A stretch of 31,567 nucleotides of DNA, taken from contig CAZGXQ010000030.1 of the NCBI GenBank assembly GCA_964530195.1, forward strand, positions 1 to 31,567, in the 5' to 3' direction. Within the stretch, counting starts at the first letter, position 1. The number at the start of each line of letters is the position of its first letter. The position numbers and the translations under genes were made by a program. Shown here in pieces: positions 1 through 7,420 of the stretch. Under the pieces are notes generated by a model, which ran no database searches, was not told the DNA's origin, and worked only from the letters and a program-made list of their open reading frames with translations. Origin of the DNA: CAZGXQ01 sp964530195. GTDB taxonomy: Bacteria; Patescibacteriota; Minisyncoccia; Minisyncoccales; GBS-2.

Positions 1-739
1 AAATCTTTTTTGATTTTAACCTTTTTCTCTCAAGCATGTTAAGAAAATCAGTATTACCTCCAAAATTCAATTGATAAGATCTATCAATAATTACACCCCT
101 TTGGGTAAAAAGGTGGCACAATGTCCTATGGACAATCGTTGCTCCAACTTGGGATTTAATATCATCTCCAATACAAGGTAAATTTTTCTTTTCGAATTTT
201 TCAGCCCATTTTTTATCTGAAACTATAAAAACAGGCATGCAATTAATAAAAGCGCACCCTGCTTTTAGGGCACACTGTGCGTAATATTCTGTAGCCTTTT
301 GAGAACCAACTGGCAGATAATTGATTAAAATTTCAGCTCCTGATTTTTTCAATTCTTCAGCAACATTTACTGGTTTTTCTTTTGCTACAACAAAAGTTTT
401 ATCTTCTGGATACTCTTTCATGTGAGAGGCTATTCCATCCAAAACAGGTCCCATTTTTACTTTCACTCCAATTTTGGGAATATCTTTGCAAAAAATCTTT
501 GTACAATTTGGCGAAGCAAAAATTGCTTCAGAAATATCCTTCCCTACTTTTCTTTTGTCTACATCAAATGCTGCTACAACTTTAATATCTGAAATTTTGT
601 ATCCCCCTAAAACATTGTGCATCAATCCTGGAATTAATTCTTTTTCATCCTTTACATTTTTGTAATAAAAGAGACCTTGAATTAAAGCGGAAGCACAATT
701 TCCAACACCTACAATTGCAATTTTTATTTCTTTTGACAT
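1..739 (-). CDS. ino1: myo-inositol-1-phosphate synthase (C-terminal part outside window)
   Basis: Converts glucose-6-phosphate to inositol-1-phosphate with NAD, the first step to inositol lipids. I translated it from the minus strand: it starts MSKEIKIAIVGVGNCASALI (Rossmann GxGNxxS motif, about residues 11-16). Later come DVDKRKVGKDI, INYLPVGSQKATEYYAQCAL (residues about 141-160), NCMPVFI and GDDIKSQVGATI, all typical of the actinobacterial/archaeal-type Ino1 family. About 246 codons are present and the frame is still open at base 1, against a usual length near 360. The ATG at 739 has no Shine-Dalgarno; a TTGACA/TAAAAT promoter lies 48-75 nt upstream. The neighbour to the right is an unrelated orphan on the same strand, separated by a terminator. 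The family call is firm; the pathway role is inferred. Confidence 0.9.
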   Translation of the reverse strand, partial: MSKEIKIAIVGVGNCASALIQGLFYYKNVKDEKELIPGLMHNVLGGYKISDIKVVAAFDVDKRKVGKDISEAIFASPNCTKIFCKDIPKIGVKVKMGPVLDGIASHMKEYPEDKTFVVAKEKPVNVAEELKKSGAEILINYLPVGSQKATEYYAQCALKAGCAFINCMPVFIVSDKKWAEKFEKKNLPCIGDDIKSQVGATIVHRTLCHLFTQRGVIIDRSYQLNFGGNTDFLNMLERKRLKSKKI

Positions 740-786
740 AATTTTTAAAATTTTAATAACCTGACCTTGTTTTCCCTATATAAAAT

Positions 787-814
787 ATTTTACTCTGGTA
801 AAATTATTTGTCAA
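787..814 (-). promoter_or_regulatory. sigma70-type promoter of the inositol-phosphate synthase gene
   Basis: On the minus strand TTGACA (809-814) and TAAAAT (787-792) are separated by 16 bp. The -35 box lies in the tail of the terminator of the upstream orphan gene, so the two transcription units abut directly. Confidence 0.6.
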
Positions 815-840
815 GAGAAAAGCCGGGCGAAAAACCCGGC
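813..840 (-). terminator. Rho-independent terminator of the 60-aa orphan
   Basis: Read on the minus strand, GCCGGG (835-840) pairs perfectly with CCCGGC (822-827) over a 7-nt loop, followed by TTTTCTCTT. It lies 17 bp past the stop of the small gene at 857. Confidence 0.85.
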
Positions 841-856
841 CAAAACTTGAAAGGAG

Positions 857-1039
857 CTATTTTGATATCAAGTTTTCAATTGCTCTAAGAATGTCTGCCT
901 GTGCAGGACTAGTTTGTGTGATGCGAAAGCAAGCAACAATTTCTTCTCCTCTCTTTAGATAAACAAAGTCAGGATCTTCCCAAAGAGAAAAACCTTCGGA
1001 GAGTTGAAAGTTCAACATTGCATTGGGTATTTCCCACAT
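857..1039 (-). CDS. orphan small protein, 60 aa, strong RBS
   Basis: Not recognised. The start chosen is the ATG at 1039, because AGGAGG (1048-1053) sits 8 nt upstream of it; a GTG at 1048 in the same frame overlaps that ribosome binding site and is rejected. The product begins MWEIPNAMLNFQLSEGF, has an alternating strand-like middle (FVYLKRGEEIVACFRI) and ends in a short helix. There is no signal peptide or membrane segment. It is monocistronic, with its own promoter (TTGAAT/TTTAAT) and a strong terminator. The strong ribosome site contrasts with the housekeeping genes nearby. Function unknown. Confidence 0.7.
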   Translation of the reverse strand: MWEIPNAMLNFQLSEGFSLWEDPDFVYLKRGEEIVACFRITQTSPAQADILRAIENLISK

Positions 1040-1063
1040 ATTTCTCACCTCCTGTTTAATTTA

Positions 1064-1092
1064 ATTAAATCAGAAAACAATTAGAAATTCAA
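1064..1092 (-). promoter_or_regulatory. probable promoter of the 60-aa orphan
   Basis: Minus strand: TTGAAT (1087-1092), 17-bp spacer, TTTAAT (1064-1069), giving a leader of about 18 nt before the ATG at 1039. The match is moderate. The -35 box lies 3 bp from the -35 of the divergent PadR-gene promoter. Confidence 0.45.
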
Positions 1093-1095
1093 ATT

Positions 1096-1124
1096 TTGAC
1101 AGTAAAGAAAAAAGCATATAAATT
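1096..1124 (+). promoter_or_regulatory. promoter of the padR-like/efp operon
   Basis: TTGACA (1096-1101), 17 bp, TAAATT (1119-1124); TATAAA at 1117-1122 is an alternative -10. Transcription should begin about 5 nt before the ATG at 1137, so the mRNA is nearly leaderless and there is no Shine-Dalgarno. Confidence 0.6.
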
Positions 1125-1136
1125 AAAATTAATAAT

Positions 1137-1454
1137 ATGCTGCCTTTTGAAAGATTAAGGAAATTAAACACAATAGACAATCTTTGGCTGTACATTCTCT
1201 TTCTTTTAAAAGAAAAAGAGCTTTATGGTTGGGAAATTCCAAAATTGATTGAAGAAAAATTTAATTTTCGACCAGGAAAAATTACCCCCTATCGCGTCCT
1301 TTATAGATTGGAAAAAGATGGATTTGTCAAAAGCAAAATGAAAGAAAGAAGAAGAGTTTATCAGATTACTAAGAAAGGTGAAGAAGAACTAAACAAGGCA
1401 AAGGATTTTTTCAAAAAATTGTTAGAGTTTTTTAAAGAAAATGACAAAAAATAA
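1137..1454 (+). CDS. PadR-family winged-helix transcriptional regulator
   Basis: A 105-residue protein with the PadR signature: an N-terminal helix (LWLYILFLLKEKELYGWEI), then KITPYRVLYRLEKDGFVKS as recognition helix and following strand, and a wing RRRVYQITKKGEEEL before a C-terminal helix. PadR proteins are ligand- or stress-responsive repressors that bind DNA as dimers; this is the short form with only a brief C-terminal dimerisation helix. It is first in an apparent operon, and its last 14 bp overlap the lyase/HhH gene, followed 1 nt later by efp. Autoregulation through the upstream promoter is plausible, but no clear inverted-repeat operator was seen. Family call firm; target unknown. 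Confidence 0.85.
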   Translation: MLPFERLRKLNTIDNLWLYILFLLKEKELYGWEIPKLIEEKFNFRPGKITPYRVLYRLEKDGFVKSKMKERRRVYQITKKGEEELNKAKDFFKKLLEFFKENDKK

Positions 1455-2136
1455 AAAAATTAAAGAAATAAAAAACAAAGAAATTGCCAAAACTTTAAAA
1501 GAAATTGCAAAACTTTTAGAAATTGAGGGAATAGCGTTCAAGCCAAAAGCTTACCAGAGAGCAGCTGAAACTATAGAAAAATTAGAAACAGAATTAAAAG
1601 AAATTTATGAGAAAGAAGGAATCAAAGGACTTGAAAAAATTAAAGGTATTGGGAAAAGCATTGCCCAAAAAATTGAAGAAATTTTAAAAACTGGGAAAAG
1701 TAAGTATTTGGAAGAATTGAAAGAAAAAAACAGAATTAGAATTATTGTGACTCATTATTTTGAGACAAAAGGAGTGAGTTTGGATCAATTAAAAAGAGAT
1801 GCAAGAAAAAGAAAGATAATTTATTCAAGATTTACAAAACCTGCAAAACAGCTTTTGGAATTAGCAGGATCTTTAGAAAAAGCAATAGAAGCTATTGATA
1901 AAGTGGCTGCTTGGGCAAAGTCAAGAAATTTAGATTATGCTATTGAAACTGTCTTTAAAAAATGGTTAGAATTAGATAGATTAAAGCCAAAAGAGGTCGT
2001 AAAAAAACCTTACTTTCAAGGAAATCCTATGGTTTGGTCAGAAACAAAGAAAAAGTGGTATGTTATTACACCTGAGGGTGAATGGTTAGAATTTGCAGGA
2101 AAAGAATCGGATATTGAATGGCGAATTGAAAAATAA
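1441..2136 (+). CDS. PolX-type lyase/HhH domain fused to an unknown C-terminal domain
   Basis: Residues about 14-95 match the N-terminal 8-kDa (HHH_8) domain of family X DNA polymerases: a helix with AKLLEIEGIAFKPKAYQRAA, then the helix-hairpin-helix LEKIKGIGKSIAQKIEEI. Lys77 in IAQKI aligns with the dRP-lyase lysine of Pol beta, so 5'-dRP lyase or DNA-end binding is possible. There is no polymerase palm and no PHP domain. Residues about 98-231 are a basic helical region (FTKPAKQLLELAGSLEKAIE, RNLDYAIETVFKKW) ending in a short strand-rich segment with several Trp; I do not recognise it. The gene overlaps the padR-like gene by 14 bp and precedes efp by 1 nt. A DNA-repair or nucleoid role is inference. 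Confidence 0.7.
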   Translation: MTKNKKIKEIKNKEIAKTLKEIAKLLEIEGIAFKPKAYQRAAETIEKLETELKEIYEKEGIKGLEKIKGIGKSIAQKIEEILKTGKSKYLEELKEKNRIRIIVTHYFETKGVSLDQLKRDARKRKIIYSRFTKPAKQLLELAGSLEKAIEAIDKVAAWAKSRNLDYAIETVFKKWLELDRLKPKEVVKKPYFQGNPMVWSETKKKWYVITPEGEWLEFAGKESDIEWRIEK

Positions 2137-2137
2137 C

Positions 2138-2704
2138 ATGCTTTCATATTTTGATTTAAGAAAAGGAACAAAATTTATCTTAAATGGACAACCCTATGAG
2201 GTTTTAGATTTCAAACAGGTAGGCAAAGCTCAAGATGTGGTAGTAGCTAGAACAAAAATTAGAAACTTAATTACAGGGGAAATTTTAGAAAAAACTTTTC
2301 ACCAAAGCGACACTTTTGAAGAAGCAGAATTAGAAAAAGTTGAGGTCAAATTTTTATATTCCCACAGAGGAAAATTTGGCTTTTGCGAGGTAAACAATCC
2401 CAAAAATAGATTTGAATTAACAGAAAAACAAATTGGAGAATCTGCAAAATTTTTAAAACCCCAACAAATTCTCACTGGTATTAAGTTTGAAGGAAAATTT
2501 ATTAATGTAATTTTACCGATTAAAGTTCAATTGAAGGTAATAGAAACCCCACCCGGGGTCAGAGGCGATAGAGCTCAAGCTGGAACAAAAATTGCTGTTT
2601 TAGAGACTGGAGCAAAAGTAAATGTTCCTCTTTTTGTTGAAGTTGGGGATATTATTGAAGTGAATACTGAAACCGGAGAGTATGTAAGGAGAATTCAAGA
2701 ATAA
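2138..2704 (+). CDS. efp: translation elongation factor P
   Basis: EF-P binds between the ribosomal P and E sites and relieves stalling at proline stretches. The 188-residue product has the usual three-domain length. The N-terminal KOW-like domain contains FKQVGKAQDVV, whose Lys30 corresponds to the modified tip lysine (E. coli Lys34). OB domains follow, with the signature VIETPPGVRGDRAQAGTKIA at about residues 137-156. An in-frame upstream ATG at 2093 lies inside the preceding gene and would add 15 non-homologous residues, so MLSYFDLRKG is taken as the start. No lysine-modifying enzyme is encoded in the window. No terminator for this strand was seen; the hairpin just after the stop works on the other strand. 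Confidence 0.95.
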   Translation: MLSYFDLRKGTKFILNGQPYEVLDFKQVGKAQDVVVARTKIRNLITGEILEKTFHQSDTFEEAELEKVEVKFLYSHRGKFGFCEVNNPKNRFELTEKQIGESAKFLKPQQILTGIKFEGKFINVILPIKVQLKVIETPPGVRGDRAQAGTKIAVLETGAKVNVPLFVEVGDIIEVNTETGEYVRRIQE

Positions 2705-2731
2705 AAAAGGCCAGAGTAAATTACCCTGGCC
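2705..2731 (-). terminator. Rho-independent terminator of the 268-aa orphan
   Basis: Minus strand: GGCCAGGGTA (2722-2731) pairs with TACTCTGGCC (2709-2718) as a 10-bp stem with one G-U pair and a 3-nt loop, followed by six T. It fills the gap between the convergent efp and orphan genes. Confidence 0.85.
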
Positions 2732-3538
2732 CTACTCCAAAGTCCACATTGAACGATGAAATCTTGGATGCTGAATTAAACGGGGTTGCCAATTTTCTCC
2801 AAAAAATGAAACAAAGACATCACTAAGAATTTTTTCCATTATAATAGGTACCTTATCTTTTCTTTCTGAAATCGTAGGGACTTTTTTCAAAATTTCAACC
2901 ATTCTTTCATATTCAACCTCCTTACCTCTTAAAAAAGAAAGAATTTCTTTTATGTCCCAAATTTCAACATTAAATCTTTGTTGAATAACTGGAACTGTAG
3001 CTAATTCCCACATTAACTGTTTGAAGTCCAAAGAGGCTCTAATAATAGGAATTTTTGGAGTATTCATCCAAAGGAACATTTCTTCTTCGCTCAGTGCATC
3101 TAAAATTTCAGAAAAGTTGATTTTTGAAGACATTAGAAAGATCTTAATAACTTCTTCTCCCAAAAAGGATGCAACCACTTCGCACAAAAGAATATAAACT
3201 GGATAAATACTAAATCTCAAAAAAAGCTGAACCCTTCTTTCTCCTTCCTCCTTTGGTATGTGTTTTAAATTAACTTCTACTCTTAAATCTTCAAATGCTT
3301 CCCCGAACTCTTCGCCCATTTTACACATCGTTATTACTCTTAAGAAGCGAATTAAACTTTTTTCAGAAAAATTATGCAATAAATCAGGTGAAGCGTGTAT
3401 TAAGTGGATTTTTCTTCCATCAAGTGTGAGCATAGCTTCTGTCCAACACTTCATCTCCCCTTCTACAACCTTTAAATATACTGGTCGATTTAAATCCATT
3501 TTCCTGGCAAGCGCTGCCAACATTTCCACACTCTTCAT
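2732..3538 (-). CDS. orphan protein, 268 aa, strong RBS
   Basis: Not recognised. The product is soluble, mainly helical by appearance, with no signal peptide, no clear membrane segment and no metal-binding or nucleotide-binding motif that I can see. Landmarks: MKSVEMLAALARKM at the start, a hydrophobic stretch FLRFSIYPVYILLCEVVASF near residues 106-125, and an aromatic C-terminus (FGENWQPRLIQHPRFHRSMW). AGGAGG (3546-3551) lies 7 nt before the ATG, which supports the start. It has its own TTGACA/TAAAAA promoter and a strong terminator. It is one of four similarly organised orphan units in this window. Function unknown. Confidence 0.75.
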   Translation of the reverse strand: MKSVEMLAALARKMDLNRPVYLKVVEGEMKCWTEAMLTLDGRKIHLIHASPDLLHNFSEKSLIRFLRVITMCKMGEEFGEAFEDLRVEVNLKHIPKEEGERRVQLFLRFSIYPVYILLCEVVASFLGEEVIKIFLMSSKINFSEILDALSEEEMFLWMNTPKIPIIRASLDFKQLMWELATVPVIQQRFNVEIWDIKEILSFLRGKEVEYERMVEILKKVPTISERKDKVPIIMEKILSDVFVSFFGENWQPRLIQHPRFHRSMWTLE

Positions 3539-3566
3539 TACACCACCTCCTTTAAAGAGCTTTTTA

Positions 3567-3595
3567 TTTTTAACAAAAATTTAAAAAATTGTCAA
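3567..3595 (-). promoter_or_regulatory. promoter of the 268-aa orphan
   Basis: Minus strand: TTGACA (3590-3595), 17 bp, TAAAAA (3567-3572). The expected leader is about 22 nt and carries the AGGAGG ribosome site. Confidence 0.65.
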
Positions 3596-3643
3596 TAAGA
3601 ACATTTGAGAAAAGAATGTCTTAAATAAAGTTATAAAAATTTG

Positions 3644-3714
3644 TTGCGGGGGTAGGATTCGAACCTACACACTCAGCTCCAAAGGCTGATGTCCTACCAT
3701 TAGACGACCCCGCA
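3644..3714 (-). tRNA. trnQ: tRNA-Gln (anticodon TTG)
   Basis: Minus strand: acceptor TGCGGGG (3708-3714) pairs with CCCCGCA, D-arm GTCTAATGGTAGGAC, anticodon stem TCAGC/GCTGA around loop CTTTGGA (anticodon TTG), T-arm GTAGG/CCTAC with TTCGAAT, discriminator A. The U1-A72 pair is typical of tRNA-Gln. No CCA is encoded. It follows dnaX by 21 nt and has no obvious promoter of its own, so it is probably processed from the dnaX transcript. Confidence 0.96.
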
Positions 3715-3735
3715 ATTGATGCTACAAAAAGTTTA

Positions 3736-4830
3736 TCAAAATTTTGAACAAATTTCAACGATTGCTAATTCTAAAGGTAATTGTAAAATTGGAGAAAATT
3801 TCATTTTGTTTTGAGCATCCAAAAACACAACAATCATTCTTCTTAAATTTTCTTCAGTAATTTTTTTTGATATCCTCTCAATTTTGTTTATTTCATCCTC
3901 TCCCCTACTTTCTGAAATCAAATCCTTACCCCCAAGTTTAAAAACTAAAATGTCTCTTAATAAAGAAATCAAATCCTTAGCAAATTCTTGAAGGTCTATT
4001 CCTCTTTCATAGATTGAATTTAAAAATTCAATAGCTTCTTTTAATTTTTTTTCAATTATTAAATCAAAAAAATTAAAAAGAATTTCACTTTCTACCAAAC
4101 CTAACAAATTTTTAACATCTTGAGCGCTAATTTCTCTTTCCCCAAAAAGAGCGAAAATTTGATCCAACAAGCTTTCGGCATCCCTTAAGGAACCTTCTGC
4201 TTTTTGAGCTAAAATTTCTAGAGCCTCTTTTTCTATTTTTATTCTTTCTTTTTCAACAATAAACTGGAGCTTTTTTAAAATTTCCCCCTTTGTTAATCTC
4301 CTAAAATCAAATCTTTGGCAACGAGAAAGAATTGTTGGAATCATCTTATGAACTTCAGTTGTTGCTAAAATGAAAATGGTATGAGCTGGAGGTTCTTCTA
4401 AAGTTTTTAATAAAGCATTTGCTGCCTCTTTTGTTAATTGATGAGCTTCGTCAATAATGTAAACTTTGTATTTTGATTTTGAGGGTACAAACCTTATTCC
4501 ATCTCTTAATTCTCTAACTTCATCAATTCCTCGATGAGAAGCAGCATCAATTTCAATCAAATCCATTGACCTTCCTTCTTGAATTTCAATACAAGATGTA
4601 CATTCACAACAAGGCTCAAACTCTCCCTCTTTTCTTTTTTGGCAATTTAGTGCCTTTGCAAAAAGACGAGCCAAGGTTGTTTTCCCAGAACCTTTAGGTC
4701 CATAAAATAAATAAGCGTGAGAAATTATTCCAGAAGCTATTGCATTAGAAAGAGTTCTGGCAATGTGTTCTTGCCCAATAAATTCTGAAAATTTTTGAGG
4801 TCTATATTTTCGATAAAATGCTTTGGTCAT
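3736..4830 (-). CDS. dnaX: DNA polymerase III subunit gamma (short DnaX)
   Basis: Clamp-loader ATPase that loads the sliding clamp. Visible: Walker A GPKGSGKTT at residues 44-52, a zinc module (C63, C74/C75, C77, C80), Walker B VYIIDEAH at 123-130, and sensor/arginine-finger SRC at 169-171. At 364 residues it covers AAA+ domains I-II and collar domain III only; the tau-specific domains that bind DnaB and polymerase alpha in E. coli are absent, so it is a gamma-like form encoded as such. I saw no slippery run needed for a frameshift product. It overlaps the GtrA-like gene by 4 bp (ATGA) and is followed by tRNA-Gln. Confidence 0.95.
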   Translation of the reverse strand: MTKAFYRKYRPQKFSEFIGQEHIARTLSNAIASGIISHAYLFYGPKGSGKTTLARLFAKALNCQKRKEGEFEPCCECTSCIEIQEGRSMDLIEIDAASHRGIDEVRELRDGIRFVPSKSKYKVYIIDEAHQLTKEAANALLKTLEEPPAHTIFILATTEVHKMIPTILSRCQRFDFRRLTKGEILKKLQFIVEKERIKIEKEALEILAQKAEGSLRDAESLLDQIFALFGEREISAQDVKNLLGLVESEILFNFFDLIIEKKLKEAIEFLNSIYERGIDLQEFAKDLISLLRDILVFKLGGKDLISESRGEDEINKIERISKKITEENLRRMIVVFLDAQNKMKFSPILQLPLELAIVEICSKF

Positions 4831-5447
4831 TTCCTGAACACAAAAATTTTATAACCAAAGAAATTCCAAAACATTACCACTAAAGTAGCAAAAATTTTGA
4901 TCAAATTCATTAGGGCTCCAGCTGAAATTTTAAAATAAGAAAGAAAAGTGGTTCCCAAAAAGACAATTGTTGAATTCAAAAAAAGACCAATTAAACTTAC
5001 AATTAAAAATACAATAAACTCTTTTTGGACCATTTTTGTTTCAATTTCAAATGTCCAAGCTTTGTTCAGAAAATAAGAATTTGTAGCAGCTAATAAAAAG
5101 GAAATAGCATTTAAAGGAATAATTTTCAAGCCCTTCACGATTCCAGTTACTGCCGATAAGAAATTTAAAGTTCCAATGTCAATTAAGGTATTTAAAACTC
5201 CAACTTCAGCAAATTTTGCAAATTGAAAAATTAAAGGGAAAAAAGAACGAAAAACTGAAGCAATTTTTATTCCAAGTAGAAAAATTAAAGGGAAAATAAA
5301 AAGAGAAAGAAAGCTAAATTTTTTTAAAATCAAAAATTTTTCGAATTCCCTAATTTTGGGGTTCAAAATAATAAAAAGAAAAAAAATAGCAGATAAGAAT
5401 CCACACAGTAAGGGAAAATAAACATCTTTTTTATTTTCAATTTTCAT
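4827..5447 (-). CDS. GtrA-like family membrane protein
   Basis: 206 residues. After about 70 N-terminal residues with two hydrophobic segments comes a GtrA-type domain of four membrane helices: FAKFAEVGVLNTLIDIGTLN, then NAISFLLAATNSYFLNKAWT, FIVFLIVSLIGLFLNSTIVF and a last helix ending FWNFFGYKIFVFRK. GtrA-like proteins are thought to flip or translocate lipid-linked sugars, often undecaprenyl-phosphate glucose, in surface polysaccharide synthesis. The extra N-terminal membrane segments are more than the minimal family length (about 120-150). It is translationally coupled with its neighbours, overlapping both genes. Family call good; substrate unknown. Confidence 0.85.
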   Translation of the reverse strand: MKIENKKDVYFPLLCGFLSAIFFLFIILNPKIREFEKFLILKKFSFLSLFIFPLIFLLGIKIASVFRSFFPLIFQFAKFAEVGVLNTLIDIGTLNFLSAVTGIVKGLKIIPLNAISFLLAATNSYFLNKAWTFEIETKMVQKEFIVFLIVSLIGLFLNSTIVFLGTTFLSYFKISAGALMNLIKIFATLVVMFWNFFGYKIFVFRK

Positions 5448-5973
5448 TTTTCTTTTTTGAAAACAACAAAAACAAACTTATTAAAATTAAGAAAACAAAA
5501 ATTCCTGCAATTCCAAAGTTTTTTTCTAATATAATTCCTGTTTTTGTGGCAAAGAAAACCAAAATTGAACTTAAAATTACTCCAGCGCTTATTGCAAAAA
5601 ATGCAACCTTAAAAGGGAGTCCTAATAAAAAGCTAATAATTGATCCGGCCCAAGCTCCAGTAAAGGGAAGAGGAATTCCTACAAATAAAGCTAACCCCAA
5701 AAGATTTTTAAAGCTTTTCGAGCCATATTTTTTTTGGAGCCTTGAGAAAAAGAAATCTGAGAAAGATTTCAAAAAAGAAACCCTTTGAAAAAGGGATGAT
5801 TTTAGAAAATTCAAAAAAATAAAAATTAAAGGCACAACTAAAACATTTCCTAAACTTGACCAAAAGAAAGCTTCAGAATCCTTTAATTTGAAAAAGACTA
5901 AAGAAAAAGGCAGAGCGCCTCTTACTTCTGCAATTGGCAACATTGCCATCAAAAAAGTTGAGATCCTAGGATC
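5437..5973 (-). CDS. small multidrug-export-like (DedA-related, COG2426) membrane protein
   Basis: The ORF begins at the ATG at 5976. I shift the modelled start by no biological argument; treat 5973-5976 as one start region. The 179-residue product has the family signature LPIAEVRGALPFSLVFF near the N-terminus and LALFVGIPLPFTGAWAGSII near the middle, with about four membrane helices and a lysine-rich tail. The family (PF06695) is annotated as small multidrug export, but transport has been shown for few members. It is the first gene of the run to gtrA-like and dnaX, overlapping the next gene by 11 bp. The extended -10 TGGTAAAAT ends 8 nt before the ATG, so its mRNA should be leaderless. Confidence 0.75.
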   Translation of the reverse strand, partial: DPRISTFLMAMLPIAEVRGALPFSLVFFKLKDSEAFFWSSLGNVLVVPLIFIFLNFLKSSLFQRVSFLKSFSDFFFSRLQKKYGSKSFKNLLGLALFVGIPLPFTGAWAGSIISFLLGLPFKVAFFAISAGVILSSILVFFATKTGIILEKNFGIAGIFVFLILISLFLLFSKKKNEN

Positions 5974-5984
5974 CATATTTTGCT

Positions 5985-6013
5985 ATTTTACCAAGTTAAA
6001 ATGGACAAGTAAA
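5985..6013 (-). promoter_or_regulatory. leaderless-type promoter of the COG2426 gene
   Basis: Minus strand: TTTACT (6008-6013), 17 bp, extended -10 TGG+TAAAAT (5985-5993). The -10 ends 8 nt before the ATG at 5976. Its -35 abuts the -35 of the divergent cysS promoter. Confidence 0.6.
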
Positions 6014-6030
6014 GCCAAAGTTTATAAAAT
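6002..6030 (+). promoter_or_regulatory. leaderless-type promoter of cysS
   Basis: TGGACA (6002-6007), 17 bp, TAAAAT (6025-6030), with 7 nt between the -10 and the ATG at 6038. Transcription is therefore expected to begin at or next to the start codon. Confidence 0.65.
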
Positions 6031-6037
6031 TAAATTG

Positions 6038-7420
6038 ATGATTAAATTTTTTAATACCCTATCTAGAAAAATTGAGGTTTTTAATCCATTAAAAAATAAA
6101 AAAGTTGGGCTTTATACTTGCGGTCCTACAGTATATTGGTTTGCACATATTGGAAATTTAAGAACTTATATTTTTGAGGATGTATTAAAAAGAGTCTTGC
6201 TCTATAATGGCTACAAAGTAAAGCATGTGATGAATATCACTGATGTTGGACATTTAGTTTCTGATGAAGATGTAGGAGAAGATAAAATTTTATTGGCGGC
6301 AGAAAGAGAAAAAAAATCGGCAAAAGAAATTGCTAAATTTTATGAGAAAGCTTTCAAGAAAGATTTGAGAAGATTGAACATTTTAGAGCCCGATGTTTGG
6401 GTAAGAGCTACCGAAACCATTAAAGATCAGATTGAGTTTATAAAAATTTTAGAAAAAAAAGGTTTTACTTATTTAACCGAAGACGGAGTTTACTTTGATA
6501 CCTCAAAATTGAAAAAATACGGAAGACTTTGGCCAAAGGGAATGAAAATTTTACCAGGAGCTAGAGTTGAAATTATTCCTGGAAAGAGAAATCCAACAGA
6601 TTTTGCTCTTTGGAAGTTTGCAAAAAAAAGAAAAGAAATGGTTTGGAATTCTCCCTGGGGAAGAGGTTTCCCTGGTTGGCATACAGAGTGCGTTGTTATG
6701 GCAAAAAATTTTTTGGGAGTGCCATTTGACATTCATTGTGGAGGAATAGATCACATTTTGATTCATCATACTAATGAAATTGCCCAAGCAGAAGCTGCTT
6801 TTTCAAAAATTTTGGCAAACTATTGGTTACATGGTGAGTTTTTATTAGTTGAAGGAAAAAAGATGGCAAAATCTTTAGGAAATGTTTTTACTTTAAATGA
6901 TTTGATACAAAAAGGATTCAATCCTCTCTCTTTCCGCTACTTTTGTCTTCAAGCTCATTATAGATCAAAACTAAATTTTACCTTCGAAGCTTTAAAAGCA
7001 AGCGAAAGCGCCCTAAAAAATCTTTATAGTTTAGTTTCTTTTTTAGCTTCACAAAAAAATAAAAAAATCAACCTCAAAAAAATACAAAAAGAAAAAGAAA
7101 GATTTTTAAAAATCGTTAACGAAGATTTGAATACTCCCCAGGCTTTAGCCTTAATGTGGGAAGTTTTGTTAAATAAATCTTTGAATGAAAATGAAAAATA
7201 TTTAATTTTAACTGATTTTGATAGAATTTTTGGATTGAATTTAGATAAAATTCCAGCCTTGAAGATTCCGAAAAAGATTGAAAAAATGGTTTCAAAAAGG
7301 GAAAAGTTGAGAAAAGAAAAAAAATGGGAAGAAGCAGATAAGATTAGAGAGAAAATAAAAGAAGCAGGATTTATAATAGAAGATACAGAAAGTGGACCAA
7401 AAATTAGAAAAATTTTTTAG
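6038..7420 (+). CDS. cysS: cysteinyl-tRNA synthetase
   Basis: Charges tRNA-Cys. The 460-residue product is a class I synthetase: zinc ligand C28 in LYTCGPTVYWFAHIGN, with the HIGH-box variant HIGN at 37-40; further zinc ligands C218, H243 and E247 in GWHTECVV and ILIHHTNE; and the KMSKS loop KMAKS at 275-279. The frame is open upstream to 5888, but the homologous start is MIKFFNTLSRKIEVFNPL, and the promoter lies between that upstream stretch and this ATG. It ends with an anticodon-binding helical domain containing WEEADKIREKIKEAGF. It converges on the glycosyltransferase gene with a 17-bp overlap of the 3' ends. Confidence 0.96.
   Translation: MIKFFNTLSRKIEVFNPLKNKKVGLYTCGPTVYWFAHIGNLRTYIFEDVLKRVLLYNGYKVKHVMNITDVGHLVSDEDVGEDKILLAAEREKKSAKEIAKFYEKAFKKDLRRLNILEPDVWVRATETIKDQIEFIKILEKKGFTYLTEDGVYFDTSKLKKYGRLWPKGMKILPGARVEIIPGKRNPTDFALWKFAKKRKEMVWNSPWGRGFPGWHTECVVMAKNFLGVPFDIHCGGIDHILIHHTNEIAQAEAAFSKILANYWLHGEFLLVEGKKMAKSLGNVFTLNDLIQKGFNPLSFRYFCLQAHYRSKLNFTFEALKASESALKNLYSLVSFLASQKNKKINLKKIQKEKERFLKIVNEDLNTPQALALMWEVLLNKSLNENEKYLILTDFDRIFGLNLDKIPALKIPKKIEKMVSKREKLRKEKKWEEADKIREKIKEAGFIIEDTESGPKIRKIF

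Noticed and set aside
2093..2137. Upstream start of efp at 2093
   Set aside because: It lies inside the preceding gene and adds 15 residues not found in EF-P.
3601..3622. Small inverted repeat after tRNA-Gln as a terminator
   Set aside because: The stem is only about 5 bp with mismatches and no good T-run.
5888..6037. Upstream extension of cysS into the divergent gene
   Set aside because: It is antisense to the COG2426 gene and upstream of the cysS promoter; the conserved start is at 6038.
6490..6787. Open frames antisense to cysS, and others antisense to clp-like, ftsI and rmuC genes
   Set aside because: They are shadows of strongly conserved genes, with no promoter, ribosome site or recognisable product.
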